64,000 nucleotides of DNA, from contig NZ_BQKC01000002.1 of NCBI RefSeq assembly GCF_022834715.1, positions 62,001 to 126,000 on the forward strand. The letters are read 5' to 3'. This document shows positions 7,931 through 14,717 of the stretch, in pieces. The stretch is from Granulimonas faecalis (lineage in GTDB: Bacteria > Actinomycetota > Coriobacteriia > Coriobacteriales > Atopobiaceae). Every line of letters starts with the position of its first letter. Position 1 is the stretch's first letter. The notes beneath the pieces were generated by a model that was not told the origin of the DNA, searched no databases, and saw only the letters and a list, made by a program, of their open reading frames with translations. The position numbers and the translations under genes were made by a program.

Positions 7931-8342
7931 GGTGATGCTCGACACGAACATCCTGATCGACGCCGTGGTGAGCAGTCGTCCCGAACACCATGCGGCGATA
8001 GACCTCTTCAGCCTCTGCGTCGACCGTCGCGTCCGAGGATGTGTCCTGGCCTCGAGCCTGAAGGACTTCTACTACATTTGCCGTCGCTATATTCCAGAGC
8101 CGGACCCGCGGGGCGCGGCCATACGGGTCTTCCTAGAGATCCTCGACGTCGTCCCCTTGGACAGGGACGCCTGCGAGCTGGCCCTCGACCTTCCGGAGCC
8201 GGACCTGGAGGACGCTATGGTGCTCGCGGCGGCCCGATTGAGCGACGTGGACATCATCTGCTCCCGCGACCGCAGGGCCTTCGGGGAGGGGGGCATCCCG
8301 TCCATGACCGCGGCGCAGGTCCTTTCCGCGATGGGGTGTTGA
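7917..8342 (+). CDS. vapC: VapC-like PIN-domain toxin
   Basis: 141 residues from a GTG at 7917 inside the end of the antitoxin gene. The PIN fold is clear: MLDTNILIDAV with the first catalytic aspartate (residue about 9), and the late acidic cluster EPDLEDAMVLAAA plus IICSRDRRAF, which complete the metal-binding site. VapC toxins are site-specific ribonucleases, often cutting tRNA. All acidic residues look intact, so the toxin should be active. The pair works as an addiction module for the element. Confidence 0.85.
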   Translation: MTETKVMLDTNILIDAVVSSRPEHHAAIDLFSLCVDRRVRGCVLASSLKDFYYICRRYIPEPDPRGAAIRVFLEILDVVPLDRDACELALDLPEPDLEDAMVLAAARLSDVDIICSRDRRAFGEGGIPSMTAAQVLSAMGC

Positions 8343-8550
8343 GGGCACCGACGAGGGGGTGTCCGCGGGAAGGCCGGCGGGCCCTCTGGCAGGAAGGCAC
8401 TCGGATGGCGCGTCCAGGGAGGAGGGCCATGGTCGATACCTAGCCGGGGCGCAGCGGCCGGGAACGGATTCTAGGGGCTTCCGAGGGGGCGATCGGAAGT
8501 CCCTGCGCGAACCCCGGCCGCCGGCGAGATTCCCGGAGGTTCGCGCTGGA

Positions 8551-8651
8551 TTGTCCCGCAAGATGCGTCTTTGGTATGATTCGATATGGTTTTCCTTGGG
8601 GTCGGGCCACAGGATGTCGTGGGGCAGGTGGGCTCGGGCACGACCTTTGGG
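8551..8651 (+). promoter_or_regulatory. Leader of CRISPR array 1
   Basis: About 100 bases before the first repeat that are closely similar to 10220-10323 ahead of array 2 (shared runs such as agatgcgtctttggtatgat and gggctcgggcacgacctttg). A promoter TTGTCC (8551-8556), 18 bases, TATGAT (8575-8580) can be read, which would transcribe the array rightwards. Confidence 0.75.
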
Positions 8652-9149
8652 GTCGCACCCCGCAGGGGTGCGTGTATTGAAACTGCAGTGAGACCGCCCG
8701 CCACAAGGTCGTTGAAAGTCGCACCCCGCAGGGGTGCGTGTATTGAAACCTTTGCAACAACGGACGTTGAGAACAAAACGATCGGTCGCACCCCGCAGGG
8801 GTGCGTGTATTGAAACCGAAAGGGTGCCGTCGGCCCCGCGCAGGACCTCCGTCGCACCCCGCAGGGGTGCGTGTATTGAAACATCAGCACCGATTCCGGC
8901 GTCCTGCCCTGGTGGGTCGTCGCACCCCGCAGGGGTGCGTGTATTGAAACCGGAGTTGAGGTGCCGCCGAAAAGTCGAATGGACCTCAGTCGCACCCCAC
9001 AGGGGTGCGTGTGTTGAAACACGCGGGGTAGTATGCGGCGAGGCCCACGGCGCCCCGTCTGTCGCACCCCGCAGGGGTGCGTGTGTTGAAACAGCAAATG
9101 GTCCTTAAGCGGTTGCCAAGCGGACGTCGCACCCCGCAGGGGTGCGTGG
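8652..9149 (+). CRISPR. Type I-C CRISPR array 1 (8 repeats, 7 spacers)
   Basis: 32-base repeats start at 8652, 8718, 8785, 8851, 8919, 8989 and 9061, with a truncated eighth at 9126. The repeat begins GTCGCACCCC and ends GTGTATTGAAAC, the classic I-C form with a palindromic stem. Repeats 6 and 7 end GTGTTGAAAC instead, and repeat 6 has one more change (CCAC). Spacers are 34, 35, 34, 36, 38, 40 and 33 bases. The degenerate end repeat marks the distal end, so the leader is on the left. It matches the I-C Cascade genes 24 kb downstream on this element. Confidence 0.95.
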
Positions 9150-9312
9150 CCGTCCCGCCCTACAAACCCACAGGGACGGCCCGAAGGGCCCCACGAGCGT
9201 CTCTCGTGGGGCCCTTCCCCGTCTTCCCGGGGCCGGCGCCCGGAGGCGCCGGGGGCAGGTCCCGTGGAGGAGGGGTGCCGAGGCACTCCTCCCGGGTCTG
9301 CGTCCCGGTGGG
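9126..9312 (+). repeat. Trailer of array 1, copy of 10586-10762
   Basis: From the truncated last repeat onward this stretch is nearly the same as the stretch after array 2: hairpin GGCCGTCCC/GGGACGGCC (9148-9156, 9173-9181), a terminator-like hairpin (15-bp arms 9183-9197 and 9203-9217) and a shared GC-rich tail (ccggggccggcgcccggagg). Similarity stops about where the tRNA gene begins in the second copy. Confidence 0.8.
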
Positions 9313-9526
9313 CCCGGAACCAGTCCGAGACGACACCCGCGGGGCCCTGGGGGTCCCAGCGCTGTGCCCGGGTGCTCCGTCTTGTGGCGAGACCCATGGG
9401 ATGCTACGGCCCGTGTCACTGACTAGACCCCGTGGACTCCACGTGAGGCGGGGACTGGAGGGGGACTGGCGCCTTTGCCGGTTCCCCTCCTACTTTTTCG
9501 GGGATGCCGATAGGGGGGGACCCGGG

Positions 9527-10087
9527 TCAACCCACCTCGAAGGTCCTCTGTGCGACCGCGGCGCCTTCGGGAGTGCTCACCTCGACGGTGACGGGGGATG
9601 TGTCCCTCAGCTCGAAGCAGTCGGAGACCTCGATGGACGCCCCCGGCTTGATATAGGTCCCCTTGTCCGAGTCCGTCTGCGGTATGCCGGAGGTCCACGA
9701 CTCGGCATAGCCCCTGTCCAGCTCGACCCCGCCCTGGTAGGCCTTGACGGAGGCGACCCCCGTGAACGACGTCTCCTTGCCGGTGGTGTTCGTGAAGGTC
9801 ATTGGCACGAGGACGACCTTGCCGTCCCCGAAGAAGTCGTTCTCGAACGCGGCGTCTCCGACCTCCACGGTATCGCTGCCCACCCGGTCGACGCCCTCTG
9901 TCTCGGCGTCGTCGGCCTTCGACCCCCCTTGGTCCTGCGCCGTCCCCTCCATGGCGTCCACACGCTCCTCAAGGGCGGCCACCCTGGCCTCGAGGTCGGC
10001 CGCGTTGCCGGCGCCCGAGCACCCGGCCAAGACCATGAGGGCGGATGCGGAAAGGGCCGTCAAAACGACCTTCGTGCGGATTCCCAT
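9527..10087 (-). CDS. DUF5067-like surface lipoprotein
   Basis: 186 residues, ATG at 10087 with aggaga upstream. The signal peptide TKVVLTALSASALMVLAGCS ends in a lipobox LAGC (about residues 20-23), then comes a coiled-coil-like stretch (LEARVAALEERVDAME). The C-terminal domain (FFGDGKVVLVPMTFTNTTGK, later GASIEVSDCFEL and VTVEV) matches the Ig-like DUF5067 family of Gram-positive lipoproteins. It sits alone between the two CRISPR arrays on the opposite strand. Its link with the arrays appears to be positional only. Confidence 0.8.
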   Translation of the reverse strand: MGIRTKVVLTALSASALMVLAGCSGAGNAADLEARVAALEERVDAMEGTAQDQGGSKADDAETEGVDRVGSDTVEVGDAAFENDFFGDGKVVLVPMTFTNTTGKETSFTGVASVKAYQGGVELDRGYAESWTSGIPQTDSDKGTYIKPGASIEVSDCFELRDTSPVTVEVSTPEGAAVAQRTFEVG

Positions 10088-10219
10088 GACTTCTCCTGAC
10101 GGTTGTCTGACAATCAACCGCCAAAGATACCAAAGCGGCCCCTTTCCCGTGCCCCCTGAAAGCTCCTCCCGCCGCCACCCTCGGGAACGCCCGCCCTGGG
10201 TGCCTACCCGGCGCCTTTC

Positions 10220-10323
10220 CGATGTCCCGAAAGATGCGTCTTTGGTATGATTATCCATGGTTTCCCTTACGGCCGGGCCACGGGGTATCCTGAAGCAGAT
10301 GGGCTCGGGCACGACCTTTGGGA
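10220..10323 (+). promoter_or_regulatory. Leader of CRISPR array 2
   Basis: A diverged copy of the array 1 leader, with the same TATGAT box (10246-10251) and the same last 20 bases before the repeat except for one extra A next to it. It lies upstream of and divergent from the lipoprotein gene. Confidence 0.7.
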
Positions 10324-10609
10324 GTCGCACCCCTCAGGGGTGCGTGTATTGAAACGATGACCGAAGCTCACGCAAGTACACTCGGTTTGTCGCACCTCGC
10401 AAGGGTGCGTGTGTTGAAACGTTGGTTCTGAGGACTCCGCCGCTGCCGTCAAGGTCGCACCCCGCGGGGGTGCGTGTGTTGAAACCAAAATAAAACATGT
10501 CAAGCGTAAACGGGGTCAGTCGCACCCCGCAGGGGTGCGTGTGTTGAAATTTGACCCGTCAGGCCGCCAACGACCTGATCATCCCGTCGCACACCTCAGG
10601 GGTGCGTGG
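10324..10609 (+). CRISPR. Type I-C CRISPR array 2 (5 repeats, 4 spacers)
   Basis: Repeats start at 10324, 10389, 10454 and 10519, with a truncated fifth at 10586. The repeats are of the same family as array 1 but more mutated: repeat 1 has CCCTCAGGGG in the loop, repeat 2 CCTCGCAAGG, repeat 3 CCCCGCGGGG, and repeat 4 ends in T. Spacers are 33, 33, 33 and 35 bases and none is shared with array 1. The degeneracy suggests an older, less active array. Confidence 0.93.
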
Positions 10610-10762
10610 CCGTCCCACCCCCGCACTCCCACAGGGACGGCCCGGAGGGTCCCCGCGAGTGTCTCTTGCGGGGACCCTCATCTGTCTTCCCGGGGCCGGC
10701 GCCCGGAGGCGCCGGGGGCAGGTCCCGTGGAGGAGGGGTGCCGAGGCGCTCCCCCCGACCCT
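10586..10762 (+). repeat. Trailer of array 2, copy of 9126-9312
   Basis: The second copy of the array trailer, including a terminator-like hairpin (10645-10679). It runs right up to the first base of the tRNA gene, where the two copies stop matching. Confidence 0.8.
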
Positions 10763-10839
10763 GCGCCCGTAGCTCAGCAGGACAGAGCGCGGCCCTCCTA
10801 AGGCCGGCGTCGGCGGTTCGAATCCGTCCGGGCGCACCA
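10763..10839 (+). tRNA. tRNA-Arg (anticodon CCT)
   Basis: Acceptor arms GCGCCCG (10763-10769) and CGGGCGC (10829-10835) pair perfectly and the encoded end is ACCA. The anticodon stem cggcc/ggccg encloses the loop CTCCTAA, giving anticodon CCT. The T-arm contains GGTTCGAATCC. It reads AGG, a codon used very often in this window, so it may support the element's own translation. A tRNA beside a repeated segment can also mark an integration site, but no intact integrase lies next to it. Confidence 0.93.
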
Positions 10840-10853
10840 GAAGACACCCGTCA

Positions 10854-10889
10854 GAGGGTCCCTTCCCGGATTTCCGGGGAGGGGCCCTC
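10854..10889 (+). terminator. Terminator after tRNA-Arg
   Basis: A GC-rich hairpin starting gagggtccc and ending ggggccctc closes the tRNA transcription unit 14 bases after the CCA end. Confidence 0.55.
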
Positions 10890-10905
10890 GCCCTATGGAG
10901 AGGGG

Positions 10906-11472
10906 ATGCCCATGCACTACTGCGTAGCCGTGATCCGCCCAAAGGAGGGGCCGCTTTCCCTGGCAAGCATCCTCGCCCCCTTCTGCGGAGACCCCGACCT
11001 CGCCGCTCTGGGAGGGGCCGTCCCGGAGTTCCAGGAGGACGAGGACGCGAACTTCGACGACGAGGCCCAGGCGAAAGGCTACTGGTACAACCCCGACGCC
11101 CACTGGGACTGGTGGGAGGAGGGCGGCCGCTGGGAGGGTCTCTGGGGTTACGACCTCGCCCCCATACCTCTGGCGGACCTCCCGGACCCCGAGACCTACG
11201 AGCCCACGGAGGCCGAGGAGCGCGCCATCCGCCTCGACTACGAGAGCCTCCTAGCCAAGATCGAGCGCCACGGGGAGTCCCGCGAGCGCAAGCGCCCGAA
11301 GAGCTTCGACGATTTCCGCCGGACCCACATCAGGTTCCGCGAGTGCGCCGAACCCTACGCCTACGTGGATGCCGACGGCTCCTGGGTCGAGGGCGGGGTC
11401 CCCTTCTGGGACTACGTCCGGAGCCTCCCCAAGGACGACTTCACGGTCGACGTCGTCGACTGCCACTGCTGA
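10906..11472 (+). CDS. Hypothetical protein with WDWW..GGRW motif
   Basis: 188 residues, ATG at 10906 with gagagggg upstream. A striking aromatic motif (NPDAHWDWWEEGGRWEGLWG, about residues 65-84) resembles a motif common in uncharacterised phage and plasmid proteins. The N-terminus HYCVAVIRPKEGPL looks like a beta strand. The rest is acidic. It heads a run of three similar-sized acidic proteins with strong ribosome sites. Function unknown. Confidence 0.7.
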   Translation: MPMHYCVAVIRPKEGPLSLASILAPFCGDPDLAALGGAVPEFQEDEDANFDDEAQAKGYWYNPDAHWDWWEEGGRWEGLWGYDLAPIPLADLPDPETYEPTEAEERAIRLDYESLLAKIERHGESRERKRPKSFDDFRRTHIRFRECAEPYAYVDADGSWVEGGVPFWDYVRSLPKDDFTVDVVDCHC

Positions 11473-11484
11473 CAAGGAGGAGCC

Positions 11485-11865
11485 ATGAGAGCACTGCCCC
11501 TGGAAGTCTTTCGCAACCCCCTGTTCGAGGGGTGCTCCCTCGGCGGCATCAGCGAGCGCTACGACAAGGTGCTCGTGGTCTGCCCCGAAGGCCACGTCGA
11601 GGTCGACCCGGACGACCCGCCGGAGAACCTCGTGCGTCTCGTCCAGAAAAGGGGCCCCTTCGGCGCCCATACCCCCCACCTGGAGCCCGTGGCGGAACCT
11701 TCCGAGGGCTGCGCCCCGTGGATGCCGGGCGGCACCGTCGCCGGCTCCGGCGACAGCCGCTGGGGGGACCTTCTCAAAACCGAGACGGACCTGGCCCACG
11801 GGGTGCCGCTCGAGATCTTCGACCGCTCGGAGACCTGGGACATGTTCCGCTCGCTCAGCCATTGA
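11485..11865 (+). CDS. Hypothetical protein (126 aa)
   Basis: ATG at 11485 with a perfect aaggagga site, 12 bases after the previous gene, so the two are co-transcribed. The sequence has a short conserved-looking core (YDKVLVVCPEGHVEVDPDD) and a tryptophan-rich end (SETWDMFRSLS). No membrane segment or known motif. Probably an accessory protein of the mobile element. Confidence 0.65.
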   Translation: MRALPLEVFRNPLFEGCSLGGISERYDKVLVVCPEGHVEVDPDDPPENLVRLVQKRGPFGAHTPHLEPVAEPSEGCAPWMPGGTVAGSGDSRWGDLLKTETDLAHGVPLEIFDRSETWDMFRSLSH

Positions 11866-11885
11866 GATCCCTTAAGGAGGAGACC

Positions 11886-12260
11886 ATGGCCATGAACCTC
11901 AAGATCCATTGCCGCGGCGCCGAGCCCCTCGTGATCTCGGCGGCCGAGGCCGAGATCGTCTGCGACCGCGTCGACGAGGAACGCTTTGCCGACGAGGTCC
12001 GCTACCGCCTCACGGCGCGCGTCGGCGATACCTACTGCTACGACGACGACCTCACCGCCGAGGTCCGCTTCCTCCTCGATGAGGGCTGCGGGTGCCCTGA
12101 CGACATCGTCGAGGGCGCCATGGCGGCGTGGTACGACAGCGACTGGGAGGACTCCCGGGAGAGCGCCCTCAGGAGCGCCTTCGAGACCTTCCGCTGCTCC
12201 ATGGCCCGGAAGCGATCCGAGCGCGTCCGTCGGGAGATGGCGGAGCTCGGAAGGTTCTAA
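11886..12260 (+). CDS. Hypothetical acidic protein (124 aa)
   Basis: ATG at 11886 behind aaggaggag, 20 bases after the preceding gene. The sequence is alanine/glutamate/arginine-rich with VISAAEAEIVCDRVDEE near the start and a basic C-terminal helix (MARKRSERVRREMAEL). Third in a likely operon (10906-12260) ended by the 17-base G tract and the insertion sequence. No family recognised. Confidence 0.65.
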   Translation: MAMNLKIHCRGAEPLVISAAEAEIVCDRVDEERFADEVRYRLTARVGDTYCYDDDLTAEVRFLLDEGCGCPDDIVEGAMAAWYDSDWEDSRESALRSAFETFRCSMARKRSERVRREMAELGRF

Positions 12261-12269
12261 GGCGCCGGC

Positions 12270-12286
12270 GGGGGGGGGGGGGGGGG
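12270..12286 (+). repeat. Homopolymer tract of 17 G
   Basis: An uninterrupted run of 17 G between the 11886 gene and the left end of the insertion sequence. Such a run is prone to slippage and also to sequencing error, so its length is uncertain. Confidence 0.8.
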
Positions 12287-12422
12287 AGACCCCGCGACCG
12301 CCCATACCGGCGAGGAGGGCTGACCGAAACACGCGGCGCAAGCCCCTGGCTTCAGCCATGGGGTCGAGCCGCGCCCACGGGTTGCGAGAATGATAGATAG
12401 CAGGCTGTGATATAATTAGGGC

Positions 12423-12815
12423 ATGGAGTACAAGAGCAACAACAACGTCGTCTACAGCTGCAGGTACCACGTGGTCTTCTGCCCGAAGTACCGAAGGGCG
12501 GTGCTCGTGGACGGCGTGGACGTGCGCTTCAAGGAGATCGCGGCCCAGGTAGCCTCCGAGCTCTCCTTCGAGGTCGTCGAGATGGAGGTCATGCCCGACC
12601 ACGTCCACCTGCTCCTCGACGTGGACCCGCAGCTCGGCGTCCACCGGGCGGTGAAGCGCATCAAGGGCAGGACGAGCCACGACCTGCGCTCCGAGTTCCC
12701 CTGGCTGAAGAGCCGCATCCCCTCCCTATGGACCAACAGCTACTTCGTCTCCACCGTGGGCGGGGCGCCCCTGGCCGCCGTCAAGCGCTACATCGAGGCC
12801 CAGAAGGAGGTGTGA
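12423..12815 (+). CDS. tnpA: IS200/IS605 transposase TnpA (Y1 HUH enzyme)
   Basis: 130 residues, close to the family norm. The HUH metal motif is MPDHVHLLL (about residues 58-66) and the catalytic tyrosine lies in AVKRYIEAQ near the C-terminus. NVVYSCRYHVVFCPKYRR at the start is the family signature. The enzyme cuts and rejoins single-stranded DNA at the element's hairpin ends. The start has a weak ribosome site but matches the family length. Its stop overlaps the tnpB start (GTGA). Confidence 0.95.
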   Translation: MEYKSNNNVVYSCRYHVVFCPKYRRAVLVDGVDVRFKEIAAQVASELSFEVVEMEVMPDHVHLLLDVDPQLGVHRAVKRIKGRTSHDLRSEFPWLKSRIPSLWTNSYFVSTVGGAPLAAVKRYIEAQKEV

Positions 12816-13960
12816 GCGTGGAGCGAGCCTACGTGGTCCGCATCTACCCCAACAAGGCCCAGCGATCCCGAATCGAGCGCACCTTCGGGTGCCGGCGCTG
12901 GGTCTACAACCGCTGCCTCGAGGTGCGCAAGGCCGCCTACGAGGCCACGGGGAAGTCGCCCTCCCGCTGGGAGCTCGACCGGATGCTGCCGGCCTGGAAG
13001 GCCGAGCACCCGTGGCTGCGCGAGGCGGACTCCCACGCCCTCCAGCAGGCGGTGCGGGACCTCTGCTCTGCCTACGACCACTTCTTCCGCCGGGTGAGAC
13101 AGGGCGGAAAGCCCGGCTACCCCCGCTTCAAGTCGAAGTCGGACCCCGGGCAGAGCTTCCGCACCAACTGGGGCGTGTCCGTGCCCGACGAGAGGCACCT
13201 GAGGCTCCCCAAGCTCGGGGCGGTCAGGGCCCGGGTGTCCAGGCCCGTGGAGGGCCGCATCGTCTCGGCCACGGTGAAGCGGGCCCCCTCCGGCAAGTAC
13301 TTCTGCGTGCTCAGCTGCACGGGTTGCCCTGAGGCCCCCATGGCCGAGGGCGAGGTCCCCGTGCTCGGCATCGACGCCGGCGTCCGGGACCTCATGGTCC
13401 GCTCCGACGGCGTCAGGGTCGCCAGCCCCAGGGCGCTCGCCAAGGCCGAGAGGCGCCTCGCCAAAGAGCAGCGCCGCCTCTCCCGCAAGAGGAAGGGGTC
13501 CAGGAACAGGGCGAAGCAGAGGCTCAAGGTGGCCAGGGCTCACGAGGCCGTGGCCGACAGGCGCAAGGACGCCGTCCACAAGGCCACGACGCAGGCGATG
13601 CGCGAGAGCCAAGCCATCGCCGTCGAGGACCTGAACGTGGAGGGGATGAAGAGGAACCGCCGCCTGGCCAAGGCGGTCTCGGACGCCTCCATGGCCGAGG
13701 CGGCCCGCCAGCTCGAGTACAAGTGCGCCTGGCACGGCCGCCCGTTCGTCAAGGTGGACAGGTTCTACCCGTCCTCCAAGACGTGCTCGGCCTGCGGTCA
13801 CGTGCTGCCCGGGCTGCCGCTGTCGGTGCGCGAGTGGCGCTGCCCGGAGTGCGGGGCGACCCACGATCGCGACCTCAACGCGGCCACAAACATCGCCCGG
13901 GAGGGCGAGAGGATCCTGAGGGAAGGTACCGCAGGGCATGCGGGAACCGCTGGGGTCTAA
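12812..13960 (+). CDS. tnpB: TnpB, RNA-guided RuvC nuclease of the IS element
   Basis: 382 residues from the GTG at 12812. All three RuvC acidic sites are present: GIDAGVRDL (about 188), IAVEDLNVEGM (about 270) and HDRDLNAATN (about 350). The zinc ribbon is CSACGH...CPECGA. TnpB proteins use a guide RNA from the element's right end to cut the donor site and so help the transposon persist. Nothing in the sequence suggests inactivation, so this is a second RNA-guided nuclease system on an element that also carries type I-C. Confidence 0.93.
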   Translation: MSVERAYVVRIYPNKAQRSRIERTFGCRRWVYNRCLEVRKAAYEATGKSPSRWELDRMLPAWKAEHPWLREADSHALQQAVRDLCSAYDHFFRRVRQGGKPGYPRFKSKSDPGQSFRTNWGVSVPDERHLRLPKLGAVRARVSRPVEGRIVSATVKRAPSGKYFCVLSCTGCPEAPMAEGEVPVLGIDAGVRDLMVRSDGVRVASPRALAKAERRLAKEQRRLSRKRKGSRNRAKQRLKVARAHEAVADRRKDAVHKATTQAMRESQAIAVEDLNVEGMKRNRRLAKAVSDASMAEAARQLEYKCAWHGRPFVKVDRFYPSSKTCSACGHVLPGLPLSVREWRCPECGATHDRDLNAATNIAREGERILREGTAGHAGTAGV

Positions 13961-14082
13961 GATTCCAGCTACGCTTCTGGAGCGGGCGTAAGACCTACTT
14001 GCCACCCAGGTGGCAAGTAGGCAATCCGCGTCGAAGGAAGAATCCCCTTGCCTTAGCTATGGGGAGTGTCAAAAGAACTCAA
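13900..14082 (+). ncRNA. Candidate omega RNA (reRNA) of TnpB
   Basis: By analogy with characterised TnpB elements the guide RNA spans the 3' end of tnpB and the right end of the element, with the guide taken from flanking DNA just beyond 14082. The region holds a perfect 11-bp hairpin (14 kb junction: arms ctacttgccac and gtggcaagtag, about 13995-14020) and the right-end hairpin at 14044-14064. Boundaries are inferred. Confidence 0.5.
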
Positions 14083-14120
14083 GGGGCTCTTTCTCTAGAA
14101 GAATAGGTCGAGGGGTCTGT

Positions 14121-14157
14121 GCGGGGTCGCGCGAGAGCGCGGCCCCGCTCATTTTTG
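14121..14157 (+). terminator. Rho-independent terminator after the IS element
   Basis: Stem gcggggtcgcgc / gcgcggccccgc around gaga, followed by tcattttt. It could stop tnpB or guide-RNA transcription leaving the element. Confidence 0.7.
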
Positions 14158-14205
14158 TTCGTACGCGACCGTGCCTGTCTCACGGCAGACGTTCGTGGCC
14201 GTGCC

Positions 14206-14325
14206 CGGGCACCTTTTCGACCATCCGGGAACATTTCCGGCTATTCGGGCACCTTTTCGACCATCCGGGAATATTTCCGGATATTCGGGCAGTTTTTTCG
14301 AACACCTGTCTGAACCCCTGTCGGA
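14206..14325 (+). repeat. Three 40-bp direct repeats (iteron-like)
   Basis: Units start at 14206, 14246 and 14286 (each begins cgggca and a T-rich run, then cga). The first two differ at only a few positions; the third keeps the first 16 bases and then diverges. Each full unit contains a near-palindrome ccgggaa...ttccgg. No gene overlaps them convincingly. Iteron-like spacing suggests a protein-binding array for replication or partition, but no cognate protein is identified. Confidence 0.7.
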
Positions 14326-14335
14326 ATGCCGCGGC

Positions 14336-14599
14336 CTAGGCCCCCTGGAGCACCCTCACGAGGGCCCTCTCCATGAGCCGCGCCCGGGCCTCTGCCGAAG
14401 GGTCCCTCCGGGGGGCCGGGTGGACCGTCCTTGCGGCCCCGGCGGCCCTGTCCGACAGGGTCAGGCCCCAGCCGCGGCCGCGGGCCCCCTCGAGGACCCC
14501 GGGGGTGTCCGCGGGCGCCATGAGCCACCGGAAGTCCGCCCCCTCCGGGGCCTGGGCGCCGGGACCATGGCAGCCTCGCATCCGGAACATCGACGCCAT
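14336..14599 (-). pseudogene. C-terminal fragment of a paralogue of the 16488-17432 gene
   Basis: About 87 residues remain open. The sequence APEGADFRWLMAPADTPG ... GWGLTLSDRAAG ... LMERALVRVLQ aligns with the last 90 residues of the protein encoded at 16488-17432 (APAGVDFAWLCVDAAEAP ... GWGLTVCDVSAG ... LLEGALMRCLR). The N-terminal two thirds, including the DNA-binding-like part, are missing. The fragment sits between the 40-bp repeats and the Phd/RelE promoter, so rearrangement of this region is likely. Confidence 0.65.
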
Positions 14600-14611
14600 G
14601 GAGCGGGCCTT

Positions 14612-14684
14612 GGGCGAATACTATTCGCCCACATCCTCGGTCAGCCCGATTCCGTTGAATACGCGTGGCAATTCGCAGTAGAAT
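14612..14684 (+). promoter_or_regulatory. Palindrome and promoter of the Phd/RelE pair
   Basis: A perfect inverted repeat (gggcgaata, C, tattcgccc; 14612-14630) is followed by a promoter TTGAAT (14655-14660), 18 bases, TAGAAT (14679-14684). The hexamer GAATAC recurs in the palindrome, in the -35 region and after the -10, consistent with antitoxin binding. Confidence 0.6.
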
Positions 14685-14717
14685 ACAAAACGAGGTCTGC
14701 AAAGGAGGACGAACGGA

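Larger units (their letters stand above)
12330..14082 (+). mobile_element. IS200/IS605-family insertion sequence with tnpA and tnpB
   Basis: Left-end hairpin at 12343-12363 (CCCCTGGC...GCCATGGGG) and a related right-end hairpin at 14044-14064 (CCCCTTGCC...GCTATGGGG) flank tnpA and tnpB, as expected for single-strand 'peel and paste' transposons, which lack inverted repeats and target duplications. Two TCAA motifs (14069-14072 and 14079-14082) are candidates for the right cleavage site. Exact ends need a site without the insertion for comparison. Both genes look intact. Confidence 0.85.

Noticed and set aside
9313-9420. A second tRNA or tRNA fragment after array 1
   Set aside because: Only about ten bases resemble the start of the tRNA; no stems can be formed.
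12788-14005. Minus-strand open frame of 405 codons opposite tnpB
   Set aside because: Antisense shadow of a gene with complete RuvC and zinc-finger motifs.
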